DNA from: Prorocentrum cordatum
Lineage: Eukaryota; Sar; Dinophyceae; Prorocentrales; Prorocentraceae
Reading direction: 5' to 3'
DNA length: 64,000 bases
NCBI GenBank assembly: GCA_963575745.1
Contig: CAUYUJ010012803.1
Coordinates: 234,501 to 298,500, forward strand
The translations under genes were made by a program, and so were the position numbers. The notes beneath the pieces were generated by a model. It saw only the letters and a program-made list of their open reading frames with translations. It was not told where the DNA came from and made no database searches. Shown here in pieces: positions 59,725 to 64,000 of this stretch; the stretch's first letter is position 1; the number at the start of each line of letters is the position of its first letter.

Positions 59725-60051
59725 ATGTCTGGAGGGGTCCTGGGTGGGGTCGGGGGGCCAGTTTTCCGAGAGCTTCGTTTGGGCGGGAAGGCCGCCGCTG
59801 TCTCAGCGAGCATGGTAGCTGGCGCGTTGGTGGTTGGGCCAGTCTGCGAAAGCAACTCAAAGCAACACGGTGCAAACTGGAAGATCCTAACCACCGCCTT
59901 CGAAATCCCAGGGGGTGGTTCGCGGGGCGGGGACCTACATGGACCATCTGCACAGCTGGCCAACCATCATGTAGATAACAAGATGGTGGTCAGGCCTGTT
60001 TGTGCAGCTTGCAACAGCGCAGGTAGACAACAGAACTACCAACGTAGCTGA
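59725..60051 (+). CDS. Candidate hypothetical protein, 108 aa
   Basis: An ATG-started plus frame of 108 codons ends TAG at 60051. Its N-terminal third is Gly/Ala-rich and mildly hydrophobic (VSASMVAGALVVGPVCESNS), possibly a membrane or signal segment. The rest is polar (NSKQHGANWKILTTAFEIPG) with a C-terminal VRPVCAACNS pair of cysteines. It follows element F and precedes element A, with no repeat inside. A minus frame of 115 codons overlaps but is less balanced. No family is recognised. Confidence 0.38.
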   Translation: MSGGVLGGVGGPVFRELRLGGKAAAVSASMVAGALVVGPVCESNSKQHGANWKILTTAFEIPGGGSRGGDLHGPSAQLANHHVDNKMVVRPVCAACNSAGRQQNYQRS

Positions 60052-60142
60052 ACAACAGGTCGCTCAATTTAAGGAATGGAAGGCGGGGTGGGAAAAGGGC
60101 CGATGGAAGATAGGATGATACCCAAAGGACAGAACAGTTGAT

Positions 60143-60300
60143 TATCATAAAAAATATCAACCCAGAGGACCGCGTGCATTTTTTGGGTCTGCGCTGGACC
60201 CCTGGCGCACGGAACGCGCCAAAGGTAGGTTCCAGGCGTGGACCCAAGAAATCCGGGCGGACCTCCGAAACCTGTGCCTATACATGTGTTTCTGTGCCGG
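60143..60300. mobile_element. Element A, copy 7 (diverged)
   Basis: TTTTTTGGGTCTGCGCTGGA, GCGCACGGAACGCGCC and CCAAGAAATCCGGGCGGACC, in the A order. The outer AAACATAAA ends are decayed. Confidence 0.72.
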
Positions 60301-60358
60301 GGCACGTCACGACATCGCCGCGAGGAAGTGACGCTGCTGCCTCAACGAGTGCAAGACG

Positions 60359-60487
60359 AGCGCGTTCCACTACTCGCAAGGTGGCTACTCGCAAATGGCC
60401 TGGATCCGCCGCAGGGGATCTACGATACATTACATTGAAGCAGACATGTGTTCTTTTGAAGTTTGCGTTGCGGGTAAAGGAACGCGC
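60359..60487. mobile_element. Inverted-repeat element N, copy 2
   Basis: The left end is GCGCGTTCCACTACTCGCAA and the right end GGTAAAGGAACGCGC. ATGGCCTGGATCCGCCGC and ACGATACATT inside match copy 1 at 24.2 kb. Confidence 0.88.
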
Positions 60488-60499
60488 TCGGTGAATTGC

Positions 60500-60865
60500 G
60501 GCTTCCCAAAAACAAGGGTCCCCAGGTGCCAGCCGACTCCGGACCACCACCAGGAGCCTTCAACCTTGGACGCCCGCGCTGGGATCGCCGCCGCGCCGGC
60601 GCGGCGAGAGCCTGCCGCCTTGCACATAGCACGTGGCTGCACGCACTGCACGCAGCATGGGCTCTGCGCTCTCGATGCCGAGGGGTCACGCGCGCTAGCG
60701 CCCCTGTCCTCAGCACCCCTGCGCCCCAATCTCCTCCATGCGACAACCGAAGAACTCGGCCAGGCGCGGACACGCGGACAGGGAGGAGGCGAGGCGAGGC
60801 GAGCGCCGACTCCGCTCCGCGCGGGCGGGGCGCCTCCTGAGGACGGCGGTGGGGCCGCACATGGC
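60500..60865. other. GC-rich stretch open on both strands
   Basis: The plus frame (ALHIARGCTHCTQHGLCALD) and minus frame (MCKAAGSRRAGAAAIPARAS) both look gene-like, so neither can be called. No domain is recognised. Confidence 0.3.
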
Positions 60866-60868
60866 CCC

Positions 60869-61840
60869 TCAGAGAGAGAATCCGTCCATCTCCTTCTGGG
60901 CCCATGTGGCTTCCTCCGGGCCCCTTGGGCAGAAGTCTGCATCCCAGAAGTAAGCCTTGGAACTCCATCTGTCCAGGCTGGCGTTGGTGATGAGTCGTGC
61001 CCATTCTTCGTACCCGCTACATGGCGTGCCCATATGAAGGGGCGGAGGAGGAGGAGGAGGAGAAGGAGGAGGAGGAGGCGGAGGCGGAGGAGGATCAGGA
61101 GAAGGAGGAGGAGGCGGAGGCGGAGGAGGAGGAGGAGAGGAGGAGGAGGAGGAGGAGGAGGAGAGGAGGAGGAGGAGATGGTGGAGGAGGAGGAGGAGGA
61201 GAAGGAGGAGGAGGAAACGGTGGAGGAGAAGGAGAGGAAAAGAGGAGGAGGAGGAGGAGGAGGAGGAGGAGGAGGGGGAGGAGAGGAGCAGGAGGAGGAG
61301 GAAATGAGGAGAAGGAGGAGGACGAGGATGAGGAGGAAGTGAGGAGGAGAAGGTGAGGAGGAGGAGGAGGAGGAGGAGGAGGAGAGAGGAGGAGGAGGAG
61401 GAAGGAGGAGGAGAGAAGGAGGAGGAGGAGGAGGAGGAGGAGGAGGAGGAGGAGAGGAGCGGGAGGAGGAGGATGAGGAGGAGAGGGAGGAGGGGGAGGA
61501 GGGTGGGGGAGGAGACAGGGGGGCAAAAGGAGGAGGGGGCGGGGATGGGGAGGAGGAGGAGGAGGAGGAGGAGGAGGAGGAGGAGGAGGAGGAGGAAGGA
61601 GGAGGAGGAGGAGGAGGAGGAGGAGGAGGAGGAGGAAGGAAGGAGGAGGAGGGGGGGCAGGATGACGAGGCTGTTCCTTCCCGAGGGCCGCTTCGCATCC
61701 CAGAACCGTTCTCTGACCGCCCCTGGGGGCGCAAAAGGTGCCCCTCTAGGCGACGTTCCAGTCCCGTGGCGCGCTCTGGCTGGAGCTCCGAGGGCGAGTC
61801 GGCCGTGGCGGCTGAGGACACTCCATGATCCCCAACATGG
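60869..61840 (-). CDS. Candidate gene with a GGA/TCC-tract intron
   Basis: The minus-strand last exon (about 61027-60869) encodes YEEWARLITNASLDRWSSKA, then YFWDADFCPRGPEEAT and a KEMDGFSL C-terminus with TGA at 60869. Codons are G/C-ending and the composition is rich in Trp, Phe and Tyr. It follows CATGTAG, a possible 3' splice site, preceded by about 620 bp of near-pure TCC on this strand. Upstream of the tract (about 61835-61685) lies another G/C-ending piece (ADSPSELQPERATGLERRLE, then GHLLRPQGRSENGSG). The model is two exons around a polypyrimidine intron. The splice phase is not verified. Function is not recognised. Confidence 0.42.
   Translation of the reverse strand, partial: PCWGSWSVLSRHGRLALGAPARARHGTGTSPRGAPFAPPGAVRERFWDAKRPSGRNSLVILPPLLLLPSSSSSSSSSSSSSFLLLLLLLLLLLLLLLPIPAPSSFCPPVSSPTLLPLLPLLLILLLPLLSSSSSSSSSSSSFSPPPSSSSSSLLLLLLLLLLTFSSSLPPHPRPPPSPHFLLLLLLSSPSSSSSSSSSSSFPLLLLHRFLLLLLLLLLLHHLLLLLSSSSSSSSSPPPPPPPPPPPSPDPPPPPPPPPPSPPPPPPPLHMGTPCSGYEEWARLITNASLDRWSSKAYFWDADFCPRGPEEATWAQKEMDGFSL
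61040..61660. repeat. 620-bp (GGA)n tract
   Basis: The longest purine triplet tract of the window, with GGC, GAT and AAG interruptions. The long Glu/Arg/Gly plus frames and Pro/Ser/Leu minus frames are artefacts. Confidence 0.95.
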
Positions 61841-61863
61841 TAGGCGTGCGCCTTGAAGTCCCA

Positions 61864-63082
61864 CCAGCCCTTTGGGCGTGAGTGGTTTAGCGAGCTCTCT
61901 CTGTCCTCAACCCCCCTTCTTCCCCTCCGGGGAGGGGTTTACCCCTCCCCCTACCCCCTCCCCCTGGGCCTGGAGAGGGCGCCCCGCGGGTCGTTGGAGG
62001 GGTCTTTTTCGACTCATGGGAGGGCCAAAAAACGACGACCCTTACGAGGATTCTGGCCCCGAGAGGGGGGAGGGAGTTTGGCGCCTGAACTCGTCGTTGA
62101 AGCCAAAAACATTGATTTTACTACGGTTTCGGCCCCATTTTGGCCTTCTGAGGGGGCCGCGTTCCTCTCCCTTCATAGCAAAATCATTGATTTTACGAAG
62201 GTTTTGGGCTCATTTTGTCCTTCTCAGCGCTTCTGAGCAGGCCGCAAGAGACCCCAAGATGGCCCCGAGAGGCCCCCAGGAGGGTCCCAAGAGGCCTCCA
62301 GGAGGCCCCCAAGAGGCCCCCCAGAGGCCCCTAGAGGTCCCCAGAGGCCCCCAAGAGGCCCCCAAGAGGCCCCAAGAGGCCCCAAGAGGCCCCCAAGAGG
62401 CCCCCAAGAGGCTCCCAGAGGCCCCCAAGAGGAGGCCCCCAAGAGGCCCCCAAGAGGCCCCACGAGGAGCCCGAACGACTCACACCAGGACGAGGGGCCC
62501 GAACGACTCACACCACGAAGAGCCCGAACGACTCACACCACAAGGAGGGGCCCGAACGACTCACACCAGGACGAGGCGCCCGAACGACTCACACCACGAG
62601 GAGCCCGAACGACTCACACCACGACGCGGGCCCCGAACGACTCACACCACGAGGAGCCGGAACGAGTCACACCAGGAGGAGGGGCCCGAACGACTCACAC
62701 CAGGACGAGGGGCCCGAACAACTCACACCACGAGAAGCCCGAACGACTCACACCAGGACGAAGAGCCCGAACGACTCACACCACGAAGAGCCCGAACGAC
62801 TCACACCAGGAAGAAGGGCCCGAACGACTGACACCAGGACGAGAAACCCCAAACGACTCCAATCACGAGGAGCGCTTTCTCTCCCTCCCCCTCCGCCTCG
62901 TCCTTCTCCCGCTCCCCCCACAAGGAGGATGTACAAGGAGGCGGGAGGAAGGAGGAACAGGGGAGATATGCGGGGCCAAGCGGACACACGCCTGAAAAAC
63001 ACGACTGTCGGCATGCTTCGCAAGAGTTGCTGCTGTGAGATGGGCTGGTGGGGATACGCGAAGCGTAAAGAATTCAGCTCTC
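61864..63082 (+). repeat. Composite repeat J, copy 3
   Basis: Left end CCCACCAGCCC (about 61860-61870) and right end GGGCTGGTGGGGATACGCGA (about 63042). Leader CCCCTCCGGGGAGGGG. Two AAxATTGATTTTACxAxGGTTT segments. AAGAGGCCCCC minisatellite 62240-62465. In place of a long TCC tract there is a 25-bp array (62466-62860) and a short CTCC stretch. Confidence 0.85.
62466..62862. repeat. ~25-bp GCCCGAACGACTCACACCAxGA array
   Basis: About 15 units of GAACGACTCACACCACGAGG or GAACGACTCACACCAGGACG, with spacings alternating between about 24 and 28 bp. The plus Thr-His-Asn-Asp-Ser frame follows the repeat. Confidence 0.95.
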
Positions 63083-63095
63083 GAAGCCCGATCTT

Positions 63096-63480
63096 CAACG
63101 GACACAGCGGTCACAACGAAAACGACAACGACGGTCCGGTCTGGCCCAGGGCGGCTGCGCTTCTCCAGGGGGGCGGCGTGGGGGCGCGGCGATACGTCGG
63201 GCCCCTGCGGGGCGCCGCTGCGCGAGGCAAGGTGCGACCTCGGAGGACGTCCGAAGACCTCGAGCCCCGAACCGAGAGCCTGGACGCGAAGAGGGCCTGG
63301 GTCCTCCTCCTCCTCCTCCTCCTCCTCCTCCTCCTCCTCTCCTCCTCCTCCTCCTCTCCTCCTCCTCCTCCTCCTCCTCCTCCTCCCTCCTCCTCCTCCT
63401 CCTCCTCCCTCCTCCCTCCTCCTCCTCCTCCTCCTCCTCCTCCAACGGACACAGCGGTGACAACGACGGTAACGACAACG
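63096..63480. repeat. TCC tract between 40-bp direct repeats
   Basis: CAACGGACACAGCGGTxACA followed by ACGAxAACGACAACGACG occurs at about 63096-63135 and 63441-63480. A GC-rich segment and a (TCC)n tract (63301-63440) lie between them. Confidence 0.85.
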
Positions 63481-63658
63481 ACGTCGTCACCCGTGCCATC
63501 CCTGGGCATGTTTCACCCGGGGGCCCCAGAACTCTCGACCCCTTCCCCCAAGGGGCGGGGTCTTGCTCCGGTCGTTCGTTGACGGCCCGTCGGGCTCTGG
63601 AGCGGCCCCCCGGGCGCTGAACCTCGTGAACAACCTCCGCCCTGCTTTGTTCAAGACT

Positions 63659-63828
63659 GGGGAAACCAAAAGGTACCGATATCGCTACTCCCTGGGCCTT
63701 TCCTGGGGTTCGTTCTGGCGAGAATTTCGAAGCGAATTCAGCCGTGGCGACGAGGGCCGCCCAGGAGCCCCCAGAAGGGGAAAACGAGCGAAGGGTAGAG
63801 GTGTGGGTACCTTCTCCTCCTCTGAAAG
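63659..63828. repeat. Dispersed repeat G, copy 4
   Basis: From GGGGAAACCAAAAGGTACCG through CGAATTCAGCCGTGGCGACG to GTGTGGGTACCTTCTCCTCC. Confidence 0.85.
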
Positions 63829-64000
63829 ACGCTGGAGGTCCTCGAACCTCGATCCTCAAGGACCGCCGAAAGGTCAGCAACGGCGTCGCGCGGAGAGGCG
63901 CCCTCTTGTCGGGCAGGCCCATGCGGCGCGCCAAGCCGGTCAGCGCCGCCGCCTCGCCCACACCCCCGCGCCGGGTCGCCCGCAGACGCCGTAGCTACCC
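63829..64000. other. Window end, unassigned
   Basis: GC-rich sequence with frames open on both strands up to the window edge. No repeat family from this window and no recognisable domain. Confidence 0.4.

Noticed and set aside
60395-61342. 315-codon plus frame
   Set aside because: It crosses element N and the GGA tract. The minus-strand exon at 60869-61027 is much more gene-like.
62210-62511. Gly/Leu/Trp-rich minus frames
   Set aside because: Direct translation of the AAGAGGCCCCC minisatellite of repeat J.

Overview
This is a eukaryotic nuclear window, most likely from a dinoflagellate with a large, GC-rich genome; that assignment is an inference. It rests on a spliceosomal U6 snRNA-like sequence, interrupted exon-like coding stretches with very G/C-rich third codon positions, one apparent intron with a GA-AG type boundary, no bacterial-style operons or ribosome binding sites, and an extreme load of simple repeats and short inverted-repeat elements. 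No rRNA, convincing tRNA, CRISPR array, phage or plasmid feature was seen.

The window is mainly repeat. It opens with a 35-bp satellite (1-1404), then a composite repeat holding a (TCC)n tract (2508-3320) and a 2.4-kb alternating purine-pyrimidine CA/CG block (3836-6235). From 6.2 to 9.8 kb lies the longest low-repeat GC-rich stretch, with overlapping gene-like frames on both strands. A U6-like snRNA lies on the minus strand at 11.2-11.3 kb. The remaining ~52 kb is a mosaic of at least fifteen families of short (about 110-260 bp) non-coding elements with inverted ends, here called A, B, C, D, F, G, H, N, O, P, Q, GG and several singletons. They are inserted beside or inside one another and beside longer composite repeats (J, three copies), minisatellites, a 2.9-kb cluster of diverged tandem units (38.7-41.6 kb), a 150-bp tandem array (53.2-54.6 kb) and many GGA/TCC tracts.

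Only a few genic pieces can be supported. The best are a fragment of a papain-family protease propeptide (I29 domain, minus strand, 24.3-24.85 kb) with one intron, a two-exon piece with matching splice phase (plus strand, 26.17-26.6 kb), and several single exon-like frames of unknown function. Many of these touch a TCC polypyrimidine tract on their own sense strand, which suggests that some tracts sit in introns. No pathway or operon can be reconstructed. The window looks like gene-poor or intronic/intergenic DNA with exon remnants. Family names (A, B, C and so on) are labels made for this annotation.
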